Source of the DNA: Micromussa lordhowensis
Lineage: Eukaryota; Cnidaria; Anthozoa; Scleractinia; Lobophylliidae
Length of the DNA stretch: 64,000 nucleotides
Assembly: GCA_964020085.1 (NCBI GenBank)
Contig: OZ026597.1
Coordinates: 10,121,497 to 10,185,496, forward strand
Direction: 5' to 3'
Positions 33,851-56,000 of this stretch are shown in pieces (the first letter of the stretch is position 1; each line of letters starts with the position of its first letter). The translations under genes were made by a program, and so were the position numbers. Below the pieces are notes generated by a model that ran no database searches, was not told the DNA's origin, and saw nothing but the letters and a program-made list of their open reading frames with translations.

Positions 33851-34644
33851 GCACCTTAGTGCGAATGCTTGAGTTAACCGTCCATAGAGCGGTTTTCAAT
33901 TGAGTGTCGAAAGTAATAATGAAATGACTGTTTATGTATTTAAGACGCATTATCCATCTGGACGAACTTGGGCAAACACATGCAGTTCATCTGGTTATAA
34001 GTATAAAGGTCATTAAGATGGGCGTCTAGACGAACTATGCTCTCGTAGTGCGTCGTTCAAGACGGCGTCGACAAAACCAGGACCGGACCGCGGACCGGAC
34101 CGCGGATCGGATCACGGACCGGACCACGGACCGGATTGAAAAAAAATTTCAAAATTTTGCAGAGCAAATTACACTAGTAATATTCCTTTAAAAATTGGTA
34201 AAAATAGGACGAACGTATGAATCGAAACACAAAAAAGAGTAACACACAATTTGACGAACTATGCCGTTCGGCAAGTGCAATTTCAGCTCTTTGAATAACT
34301 CACAAGTGCAAATTAATTCCAGATTGAACGAGAAAAACCGTATGATTACTAATTAATAATATAAACATTAAAAAATTTGCGCGGAGGATGTTTTGAATGT
34401 TACGCACTCAAAGAATGTGCTCGCACGTACATTTGAACTTCACTGTCGTAATTTTCCAGATTTTCATGTCTGTTGTATTTTCTTGCCGTGTTTGAGATTT
34501 TAGGCCAACCTTGCTGCTGTTTTTGGAGTTTTGAGTTTAGTTTCTTCACCGTTTTTAGCCATCATTGTGATTCACCGTTTATTGTGTGTTCCGGATTACG
34601 AGGTTAGTTCATTAAATAGTTCGTAATTTTGGAGTCTGAGCCTA

Positions 34645-34770
34645 CAAGCGACCAGCGACCAGCGACCAGCGACCAGCGACCAGCGACCAGCGACCAGCGA
34701 CCAGCGACCAGCGACCAGCGACCAGCGACCAGCGACCAGCGACCAGCGACCAGCGACCAGCGACCAGTAT
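34645..34770. repeat. 7-bp minisatellite (AGCGACC)n
   Basis: About 18 nearly perfect copies. Since 7 is not a multiple of 3, the minus strand reads it as a seven-residue peptide repeat, which is not evidence of coding. Confidence 0.95.
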
Positions 34771-34797
34771 TTTAGACCCGCCGCCTCTGTAACGATC

Positions 34798-35256
34798 TTG
34801 TCAAATGCAAACGTGGAAGCCCGACACATCAAGTGTATAACTGGTCACAAATCCGACACAAGCATCGAGTCGTACAGCGCTAAACCATCGTTCCAACAGA
34901 AGGAGAAAATGTCATCAATTCTCAGTAGCTTTGTTGGCGGCGAGAATTTCAACACACCTCATCAGGATCAGCAGATCAGTGAAGCAAATTTAGTGGATGT
35001 TCCCCAGAGCTGCCCAGTTGTTCCTCGTCCACCGCTGGAAAATCTTCCACTCTCCGTGAACGTCCAACAGCCGTCGACCTCAATGACCACGCTTCCAAGT
35101 CGACAGGCATTTTTCCGGCATGTACTAAAAAACCCGAAACAACGAAACGAAACGGCCGAAACGAAACCACCGAAACGAGCGAAACCACCGAAACCACCGA
35201 AACAAAACCACCGAAACTACCGAAACAAGAAAAACGACCGAAACGAGCAAAAATAA
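34798..35256 (+). pseudogene. C-terminal fragment of a Crypton-type tyrosine recombinase
   Basis: The first 45 codons read like the end of the DUF3504/Crypton recombinase family: [19 protein letters not shown] contains the GHK motif with the catalytic His, and a Tyr ten residues later in the usual place of the nucleophile. A Met/Ser-rich helix of the family ([10 protein letters not shown]) follows. No recombinase sequence is seen upstream, where the 7-bp minisatellite sits. The last third is translated CCGAAAC repeat and is not genuine protein. No ATG precedes the fragment in frame, so it is a relic or one exon. Confidence 0.65.
35120..35255. repeat. CCGAAAC-type degenerate minisatellite
   Basis: Many copies of CCGAAAC and ACCACCGAAAC, irregularly spaced. 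Confidence 0.85.
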
Positions 35257-35345
35257 AAAATAAAAAATTACGGCCTTGATCTCTGTGACGGCAGCCTGAT
35301 CTCGCACCCCTGAAATCCATGCACGTGTGCGATATCGTGACATTA

Positions 35346-35566
35346 GGGAGCTTAAGCAAGGGCGTTTTTGAGCGACGTACGGCAACCGGAAGTGGACGTC
35401 TCTCATTTTTGGGCAGTGAATGCGCTCTAATTTTCAAGTAAATCGTCTCTATATGAGTAAAGACACTTAGCATTACAAATGCGGTAGCGCCAAGGCGAGT
35501 GAAAAGAGAAAACGTCTCATTTCCGGTTGCCGTCCGTCGCTCAAAAACGCCTTTGCTTAAGCTCCC
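35346..35566. mobile_element. 221-bp TA-flanked MITE
   Basis: Starts GGGAGCTTAAGCAAGGGCGT and ends with the matching complement; inverted repeats of about 50 bp (through CAACCGGAA). TA on both sides indicates a Tc1/mariner-type insertion. Confidence 0.85.
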
Positions 35567-35694
35567 TAAACAAATTCTCGCCGGGCCTGTAAAGATGATT
35601 GAGCATAAGTTCTTAATTATCCGCTAGTGTGGGTGGCCCCTTTTCTCAAGGAAAACTAACTGCCTGATGCAGCGTAAGTACTAAAAGAAGGAAT

Positions 35695-35792
35695 GACCTA
35701 AAACCACCTAAAACCATCTAAAACCATCTAAAACCACCTAAAACCACCTACAATCACCTAAAACCACCCACAACCACCTACAACCACCTTCA
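35695..35792. repeat. 10-bp minisatellite (CTAAAACCAC)n
   Basis: About ten variant copies of CTAAAACCAC/CTACAACCAC. Confidence 0.9.
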
Positions 35793-35799
35793 AAATACC

Positions 35800-36290
35800 T
35801 TTTTTCGATATTTTAGTGACAATGAGCGACGTGAGCGCCTTCGATAAAATAATGCACACCGGAAACGTAGTTTTGTAGTTGTTCGCGGATTCCTATTCAA
35901 AGCGAAACTACTAGCCCTGACAAATAAGTCATGGCTCTATCAAAAATTAGGGAGATTGCTTCAAAACAAGAAATACGAAGCGCTGAAGACCACTGTTGTG
36001 TTCTTGCAACGCCAGGCATACGTGACTCATAACCGCAGGAAATTCGTCACCCAATGGTTCACATGACCAGGGAAAAAACACGAAGAAATTGTTTACACAG
36101 GAGTAGCGCCAAGATCCCGGAAGGTTTTCGAGTAACACAGAGACTACGTCTTCGATTTTTCGAGGTCTGCTTTTTTGAGATTTGTCTGAGGGCAACTGGA
36201 CGCAGAAACATTTGATGAGGTTGCGTAACATAACCTATAAAATTTTTTAATTTTTTAAAGTTAAACCAGTGAACAGCACTTCTGCGAACC
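35800..36290. other. Non-coding interior of the long-TIR element
   Basis: A 94-codon minus-strand frame at 35947-36231 has no domain I recognise. No gene called. Confidence 0.4.
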
Positions 36291-36297
36291 GCTAGAG

Positions 36298-36369
36298 TTG
36301 TAAAACTGCTTTATTTTCTCCTACGCGTTTCGTGTGGCTAACGCACACTTCATCAGGGAGTTTTACAAT
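36298..36369 (-). ncRNA. Hammerhead-ribozyme-like motif of a retroelement
   Basis: On the minus strand: stem I 5' arm TTGTAAAACTCC, core CTGATGA (36350-36356), stem II GTGTG-loop-CACAC, core GAAA, then a two-base-pair stem III ACGCGT followed by A (a GUA cleavage triplet, cut expected after 36322), and stem I 3' arm GGAG...GTTTTACAA (36298-36306). This is the type I layout with tiny stem III known from Penelope-like elements and retrozymes. One extra A sits between CTGATGA and stem II, so catalytic strength is uncertain. Confidence 0.6.
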
Positions 36370-36552
36370 ACAACCTAGCATGCCTGTATTTATACCTAAA
36401 GGTACATTGAATTTTACGTTTTGTAAAAAATAAACAATAAACCCACGGACTTGCGTATAGGAATAACGCGAACCCCGCGGTAATACGTCAAGGAAACAGG
36501 CGGTGGAAATAGTCAAGGTGTGACATATTATGCGCGTGATACAATTATTTTT

Positions 36553-36582
36553 GGGCCACAGTTTTAGCTAAAACTGTGGCCC
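36553..36582. repeat. Perfect 30-bp palindrome
   Basis: GGGCCACAGTTTTAG pairs exactly with CTAAAACTGTGGCCC with no loop. Confidence 0.9.
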
Positions 36583-36714
36583 CAAAAACTTTAAAAAATT
36601 CGAAATTAAAAATTTTTAAAAAATTTAAAAAAAGCCCCCCCCCCCCCCTTGGTAGTGAAAAAAAATTCAGACCCACCTAAGCGTTACTTTACATTTGTAT
36701 GCAATGAGACTACG

Positions 36715-37037
<323 letters not shown>

Positions 37038-37556
37038 CTAAAAACGGTGAAGAAACTAAACTCAAAACTCCAAAAACAGCAGCAAGGTTGAAATTGCACT
37101 TGCCGAAGCGGCTCGTGCAATTTCAGCTTTTTGAATAACTCACTCGTGCAAATTAATTCCAAATTGAACGAGAAAAACCGTATGATTACCTATACTTAGT
37201 GTGTGTTACTCTTTTTTGTGTTTCGATTCATACGTTCGTCCTATTTTTACCAATTTTTAAAGGAATAAAGGAATATTACTAGTGTAATTTGCTCTGCAAA
37301 ATCTTGAATTTTGAATTTTTTTTTCGATCCGGTCCGTGGTCCGGTCCGTGATCCGATCCGTAGCACGGTCCGCGGTCCGGTCCGCGGTACGCGGTCCGGT
37401 CCTGGTTTTGTCGACGCCGTCGTTCAAGACGCATTTCGAAGGGTAGTTCGTCTAGGCACATAATGCGTCCGTGTGCCACCCGTTTTTATAGTAGAGACGC
37501 ATAACCAGACGAACTACAAATGTTTCCCCAGTTCGTCAAGACGGATAATGCGTCTT

Positions 37557-38088
37557 TAGTATGACGGCGAGGACGTATTATCTTTCTAGACGGATAATGC
37601 GCCAATTGTCACCAAATTGTTGATCATCTTTTAATCTGATTGGTTTCCATGACAGCACAACGAATATGTCGCATGCAAGTTATTTATCTTTATTGTAATT
37701 GTTTAACATGATCTTGTTATTAAGAAATGCAGTGTATGTAGGTCTAGCTTAGCTGAATCAATTTTTTTGCAGCCATTTACTTGACCATGCATGGCGGTGG
37801 CCAACCAGAAAGCTCTTGCTACTTTGGCCACCGCTCACATATACATTTTGTTTTCTTACGACTTGTTTGTACAATTTTCACTACTTTGCTTAGATAGGAT
37901 ACTTACCTATGTATTTAAATGTCCTATATAGTGCAAATAAAGAACTGACTTGAGTTGAATTCTTAACTACACTTGAGAAAAAACGCAAAACCAAAGGCAG
38001 TCATGACTCGGATGAAAATTCTGTTTGTAAATTCTCACTGAACGGAAAGCCCATCAACTGTTCCCAAGAGAGAATCTCTTGCTGTTCC
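37557..38088. other. Downstream region of the ZCCHC24-like gene
   Basis: Presumed 3' UTR of the minus-strand gene; AATAAA (minus strand) at 37689-37694. No other gene seen. Confidence 0.4.
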
Positions 38089-38436
<348 letters not shown>

Positions 38437-38670
38437 TCAGCTAGGCGGAAGTATGATGCAAATTATCTGCTAAGACACTTTCTACTAACTATAAACCCGG
38501 AGCACTTTTCAGACCTGTTCAGAACCATTTTCCCGGCTACGTTTCACGACAAATAGTTTGTGCTAGAACTTTGTTGAACTCAGTGACTATTTCCTAGCTG
38601 TGTAATCTGAACACTAGACTTATATTCCTGATACATCCTGTCTTTGACAAGACAAGTAGGTCAGAGAAAT

Positions 38671-38969
38671 ACATTTCGCCTGTGAGCAGGCTATCATTCA
38701 GACATAAAGGGGGTAAGTTTCTTAACAAACTGTGGTGCTGCGTCGGTGGGGAGTATTAAAAGATAATTTGGTAATATCAACTGCGTTGATAATGTGAATT
38801 GGCCACCGTAAAGAGATTCGAATCTCTTTACGGTGGTCAATTCACATTATCAACTCAGTTGATAAAACCAAATTATCTTGTAATACTCCCCACCGACGCA
38901 GCACCACAGTTTGTTAAGAAACTTACCCCCTTTATGTCTGAATGATAGCCTGCTCACAGGCGAAATGTA
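38671..38969. repeat. ~300-bp near-perfect palindrome
   Basis: Two arms of about 149 bp meet at GAGATTCGAATCTC (centre about 38820) with only a handful of differences, running out to ACATTTCGCC and GGCGAAATGT. No coding capacity. Confidence 0.95.
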
Positions 38970-38999
38970 TGTATCAACGGTTGATATTACCAACTGAAT

Positions 39000-39540
39000 T
39001 ATCTATCACTGATTCAGACAGGTCAGACAGTTCTTTGGTCAGTTTCGTCAAGGAACTAAATAATGTTAAACGAATAACCGAAACCGACTCCAACTTTTGC
39101 CGTAAATAATCAAGAGGTTTCTTTCCCTCATAACAACTGATTGCTGTGGCATACTGTATATTACCGATTAATGAATTTCATACTCTGTTCACAAACTATG
39201 CCTACAAAGCAGAAACGACACACAAGGAAATGTTTCGAAATGTTCTCCATAGATTGAAAAATTTTGACGCTCTCATTGATCGTATGTTAAAACAAAGTGA
39301 AATCGTTTCAGTGTTTTCTTCCCTTTCTCAACTCGAGCCAGCTGAACGTATTGAACAGGCGGTCAGTAACAAGTCCGCCGGCAGAAAATCGCTTCCGCAA
39401 CACGTACCTTACCACTTGACATACTTTCACTGTAAATGCTAACTCCAAGTTGCGAAAATGATCAAGTGAAGGCAAAAACCCTTGCACCAAAAGAGATTTT
39501 GCATTGAATTTCGTCAACTGAATACGATTATGTCTTGACA
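39000..39540. other. Unassigned region
   Basis: A 98-codon plus-strand frame (39146-39442) has a plausible helical composition but no family I recognise and no splice or start evidence. No gene called. Confidence 0.35.
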
Positions 39541-39544
39541 AGTC

Positions 39545-39890
39545 TCCTGAAGGGCCTAATTAACCAATCAGAAAGTGCTTCGTGACATGAATTATAAACA
39601 GGTAAATGAAGTGACCTATCGGTGACAAGAAGACCCAAATTTCTTAGAAAGTCCCGACAATTCTGGGAAAAGTTCACAGGTCATTGGAGACATTATACAT
39701 CGGCTTTTGCCAGCTGAGCAGGAATGTCTTGACACTGTAGTTTTCTAAACATAGCAATTAACCAATCAGAAACTTTTTTCGTGAATGAACTGTGAAAAGG
39801 TACTTGACTGCCCTATCTGCAACAAGAAAACCCAAAATTCTTAAAAAGGCCCTGACAATTCTAGGAAAGTTTCACATATTAGTGAAGCTA
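39545..39890. repeat. Direct duplication of ~150 bp
   Basis: 39545-39690 and 39745-39890 share TTAACCAATCAGAAA, AACAAGAAAACCCAAA-type text and GACAATTCT-GGAAA-GTTCACA in the same order, at roughly 75-80 percent identity. Confidence 0.75.
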
Positions 39891-40107
39891 CAATGGGCGA
39901 CAAAAGAATATGACCTGAACATAGCCACATAGGGATAAAACCTATCTTTTTTGTCGTTATGTCGTATTGTCGCCGATGTTAACATGACTTAATCAGTTGA
40001 ATTAAAATGTTAGCAAGGAAGTTGCTTTACAATTCATCAAGTACACAACAGAGGCGAACTCCAAGACAAAGCCGGTGCTTGCCCGCTGTAAAACTGTAAA
40101 GGTTATT

Positions 40108-40429
40108 AACATAAGCTTTCGGCTATCAGTCTATAGCCTTTAACGAATGAAAAAATGTAAGCGCGTGGACGGAATATATACGAAAGGGGTGAGAAAAATT
40201 CTTATATAAGTGTAATACAAAAAGGTGTGAAAAAGGAGTGAAAAATAATGTAAAAAATGGACTCATTACAATAAAATGGAGTATTGCCTAGGCAACGGCT
40301 TAAAGTTATTTTCCGCGTCGAAAGTTTTTGCTGTATGCCATGATTCTGGTGTTTTCCGAACGCGGTAATTGCCTTTGTCAATAACACAAGCGTTATCAAA
40401 GTCAAGTCTGATAGCCGAAAGCTTATGTT
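40108..40429. repeat. 322-bp element with 22-bp inverted ends
   Basis: AACATAAGCTTTCGGCTATC at the left and its complement at the right end; AT-rich interior, no target duplication identified. Confidence 0.75.
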
Positions 40430-40689
40430 TGTTTTTAACCGTTTTTAACCAGAGAACGCTTTTACATTTTAATATGTCTTATCCTGGTTACAGTTCTAGT
40501 TTTTACTTGTAAAGGTTGTTACCATGAAAGAAAACGCGAGAAAATTGCTAGTTAGTACATCAGAGCCGCCTCGCCTGGGGGAGGGGGGGGGGGGGGGAGG
40601 GGGAGAACTGAGTAAGATAACTATTTCTGAAGACATGATTCATCATCGCAGCTATGAAGCAGTTTTTTAGGCTTTAATTTTACAACTGC

Positions 40690-40785
40690 TTTAGTTTTGT
40701 ATAACTGCGATGATCAATCATATCTTCATATCTTTCTCCGCAGTTCAAATATATGATATTTCATATATATATTCACTTGTATAAC
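40690..40785 (+). repeat. SINE 3' tail fragment and nearby poly-G run
   Basis: GCAGTTCAAATATATGATATTTCATATATAT matches the tail of the tRNA-derived repeat that ends near 42215. A (G)n run lies upstream at about 40575-40605. Confidence 0.6.
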
Positions 40786-41194
40786 TATTTCTCTTGTTTT
40801 AGTATTATAAACTATTTATTCCTAGCGCCACTACGGATGAACAGCGCTACGTTATGCGCGTTCAGTCAGTATATGCAATGGTAGTAGGACTGAGTGGAGT
40901 CCAATTCGGTCTGTAATCATACGGGTGACTAACAAAAAATCGGACGACCGAGAAAGGGAAAATTTGGCTTAAAAGACTGACAAAGGAGGCTTAAATTGTT
41001 TCATGTCGCTCCGAAATAAAGATTGGTTGACTTATACTACAATTCTGAATGTGATTGGCTTGTTGAACTGTCCAATAACAACTTGGCATGTGGATTAGTA
41101 GAAAATAGGAGTTTTTTTAAACCAACCATAATCGAGGAAATTGTAATTTTTATGATTAGAGTAAAAGTCAGCCAAGTCAAATATATATGATTTT

Positions 41195-41200
41195 TTTATT
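41195..41200 (-). promoter_or_regulatory. Polyadenylation signal AATAAA
   Basis: AATAAA on the minus strand 36 nt beyond the stop of the minus-strand cyclophilin gene. Confidence 0.65.
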
Positions 41201-41235
41201 AAAACCTCATGAACAGTAGGTCGGATTAATCGTTC

Positions 41236-52681
<11,446 letters not shown>

Positions 52682-53099
52682 TCAATTACTCTTCGGGAAT
52701 ACAGAAGGAATGATCCTTTGCGCGGGTTCGACTTCAACCGGAAGTCAATTTTAGCTACTGCGCACTTCACGATCTGGTTTCTCAAAGGTTTTCCTCCTTG
52801 ATATTTGTCAAGATTGCTTTATGAGTGCGGACACAGGTGGCCGACTCAGGGCATATACTTCATTAGTAGTCACAAAACACAAAATATTGTCACTGCGATG
52901 AACTGCGATTATGAATGTTTTAGTGTTGACTAGTTACCAGCTCCTCCCTAATTTCACGGCTCTGAGTCTTCAACAGTTGTCCAAATATGATTGGTTCTCA
53001 ACATTCTAGAAGATTATTGGTCCACGCTTCCTTTAATTCCCTATTCAAATCGCGCAATATTTTGGATGAGTTATTCTGGTGCCTTATTCACCAACTAAG
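52682..53099. promoter_or_regulatory. Shared bidirectional promoter of the two cyclophilin genes
   Basis: 418 bp between the two start codons. Contains two ATTGG (reverse CCAAT) boxes at 52990-52994 and 53016-53020, a heat-shock-type TTCTAGAA at 53004-53011, and an exact ERSE-II at 53016-53026, all clustered 75-110 bp before the copy B start. No clear TATA box. Confidence 0.7.
53016..53026 (+). promoter_or_regulatory. ER stress response element II (ATTGGTCCACG)
   Basis: Exact match to the ERSE-II consensus ATTGGNCCACG, bound by ATF6/XBP1 with NF-Y in vertebrates. Lies 74 bp before the copy B ATG and is fitting for an ER chaperone. Confidence 0.7.
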
Positions 53100-56000
53100 A
53101 TGTCTTCGTTGTTGTACTTAGTGGCGATGGCTTGCGCGTGTTTCGGCGTTAAAGCCCATAATGATGGCACTGTCGAAGTTACCGAAAAGGTATACTTTGA
53201 TGTAGAGATCGGTGGTGAGAAGGCTGGCAGGATCGTCATTGGATTATTCGGGAGCACCGTTCCAAAGACTGCGAAGAATTTTTTCCAGCTTGCAACACAT
53301 GAGGTAAGATTGGATTACTACAAAAGGCAGTTTGAACAAATGTCATCAAGCTTACGTTGTTTCTACAAGTTTGGCATGTTTAAAATCACTTTAGATTCAG
53401 TCTTGTTGAAGTCGAGAGTTGTCATTGGTGTACGTAGTCTATTCACGTCATACACGTACATCCCTTTTTAGCGCTAACCACCGACAATTCAAAAGTTCAG
53501 TTAACACATGTCCGGTCGTACATGTATTTGCAGATAATTGCAAATTTTAGAAGGACTTCATTTGCCCACTTTCCTGCGAACATAACTTACCATTTACATG
53601 GGAAAACCGGAAATTCCAGGAAATCAAATGCTTCAGAAAATATTGGATGTGATTTGAGGTGCTCTTTTAAGTCTCTCAAGCTGATTTGGATATACTTTAT
53701 AGTGATTACCTCTTCCGCAACGTCGCATTCAATTGTTTAATGTTTATGCCTGAAATTTCCAACCGGATGGTTTTTGTATATGGTAAGCACCCTCATTCTC
53801 AAATTTGAAAAACTAAATTAACCTCTAATTGAGCAGACGTACGGGGTGTAGACAAAACCTGGCCCAGGCACATGGGCTAGGCCATGAGCCACCCTATGTG
53901 CCACCCTCCCATGACAACATGACTTAGGCTCAATTACTTTCCGCTCTTTGAGAAAGGCGCTCCTCTCTCTAAATCCACTGTGTGGCGGAAAGTGAACCTA
54001 TTTAGAACCCAATGAACTAAGCAGAAGTTTATTATTGGCGAACATGTTCTTTTTTCCCCCTTTTCCTTCCCCCATTTGTCGAAAAAATAACACCTGAGCC
54101 ATGTTTTGCATAACTGTGTAAACACCAACTGATACCTTGGTGCATGCTAGCTATGCAAGACAATAGAAATTTGACAAGGCTAAAAGTATAAATGCCTATA
54201 AACTAGTAATAACCACAGGTTAGGAAGTGCGGGCGAGGGCTATGCATGATTTGTTTCACTGAGGTTAACGAATTCATTGTAAAACAGTGGCGTTGTGTTC
54301 TTTTTCCATTTTGGGCATTTATATTTGCAGGGCAATAAAGGGTTGCATAGTGTGGGTGATTGTTTTCCCTAAAACGAGACAAAGGGACCTAAGAGTGGTT
54401 TTACTGACCTTGTGAAACAGTAACACCAGTTTGATTATACACTAGTTCTATTTTGTGTTGGGTTTGACAAAATGGTTATTTTTTCACGTTGTAAATAAAA
54501 AAACTGTTGATTATAAAATGGACATATTGATTTAGTCAAGGTCATTTGATGTAACCCGACAACAACAGACACGGACAGGAAACGTTCCGATCACAAGTTC
54601 ACACGCTCGATTTTGATTGGACGGCGCGCCAGCTATGCATGAGCTGCACGTGATTCTTCGACGAAATAGACGTCGTCCACGTGATAAAATTGTGTTGTGT
54701 GCATTCCAATTTATGGACCGCCACTTCTGCATGAACTGCACGTGATTCTTGACATTCTTAGCTTCAAGAAGGCGAAATTTACATATTATTTGACCCTTCA
54801 ACTACATTAAAGATCATTGACTATGGAAGGTGAAACAGCTATGCTTTGGTGAGAATTGTCTTCTGCTTGGTGTTGGTTTCTAGCGGTCAGAACGCCTGTG
54901 CTCAAATTACTGCTGTTTCGTGTTTGTCTCGCGTGGTCAAAGCGCCTGTGCTAAAATTACGTCCTTTCATTTCATTGGTTCTTAGTGTCCCTAAGGACAA
55001 ATATTTGGAAGGACGACTTTTTTTGCTAAATTCGAGTCACTGCAAGGCTATATAACTGCCGCGCATGCGTTTGAAACCAATGTTGAGATTAGGATTGCGG
55101 GCTCCGCTGGTCGCCCGCAATTACCCTGTGAATCTGGCATGGTTTAGGTGTTAACCAACAAGATGATAGATATGTCCGCTTGCCTGTGGTGTCCAGATTT
55201 GTGCTATGGTCGTGTTTTTGACCAAACATTTGTTTGTTGTTTTTGCTAGTTATGGTAGAAAACAGAGATTTTGTTTATGATGAAGAATCCATCAGGTAAG
55301 AGATGCCATCTTCACGGCTAAAATCTCTCGGCTTTGGGGGAGGAAGATTGCGTGACAAGCCCTAAGAGCATATTCATAGTAGGCTACAGGAATCGTAGTG
55401 ATTTTTCTCCTTTGCACAGTGTCAAGCGATCACTTTTCAATTTCATTCTGGTCAATCTGATTGGCCAACGAGCGAGGCTGAGTCGAAAATTACCTCAAGT
55501 TAAGTTCTGCTGACTACGGACTTAGCCTCTTGTCTAGATTACCCCAATTTATACATTGTCTCGTAAAATTTGGTCCTTTCATTTGGAGCGTTCCTCCACC
55601 TGTAAAGAAAGTACACACAGTCTGACTTTAGCTGTTGCACCTTTAGATGTTTTATGACACTTTTTAGCTTAATTGTTTCAAACAGGAACAGTATCAAATT
55701 AATTGGCAAACTGTGACTGTTTTTAGATATCATACCACATAGGGCGCTTGTACACTCTCAATCAATATATCTGTGTTTCTCCTGGATGGAAGTCTGCTGG
55801 TAGGCCGTCTTTTCTTGTAGGGTTGGATGTTAAAACACTCTTTTTTGTTTTATTACTTGTTTTCTATGAAACTCGGAGACATTTATAAGCTAGAGTAATA
55901 AAGATGGCTTTAAAAAAATAAGTGACTGTTTTTTATCGTACGACATATGGTGCCTGTACCTGCTTAACCTATCTACCATGGTTTGCTTTTCTGTAAAAGA

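Larger units (their letters stand above)
27552..33860. mobile_element. 6.3-kb element with satellite-like flanks, DUF3987-like and CxC5/CxC6-like genes
   Basis: Bounded by imperfect inverted ends: AGGTGCG[A]TATTGCAGAATATCA at 27554-27576 and its complement (one mismatch) at 33834-33856. Just outside, GCGAATGCTGAG (27540-27551) and GCGAATGCTTGAG (33861-33873) form a direct repeat that looks like a 12-bp target duplication. Inside each end lie arrays of GATATC/ATCATGAT-rich repeats; between them are a minus-strand DUF3987-like fragment and a divergent intact plus-strand gene. I see no transposase in the central part. Confidence 0.65.

Noticed and set aside
34596..34832. Minus-strand frame with a WSLVAGR peptide repeat
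   Set aside because: Produced by the 7-bp minisatellite; no start, domain or splice support.
39146..39442. 98-codon plus-strand frame
   Set aside because: Plausible composition but no family, splice or regulatory evidence.
40408..40429. CTGATAGCCGAAAG as a hammerhead core
   Set aside because: Core would be CUGAUAG instead of CUGANGA and stem II is missing; treated as an inverted-repeat end.
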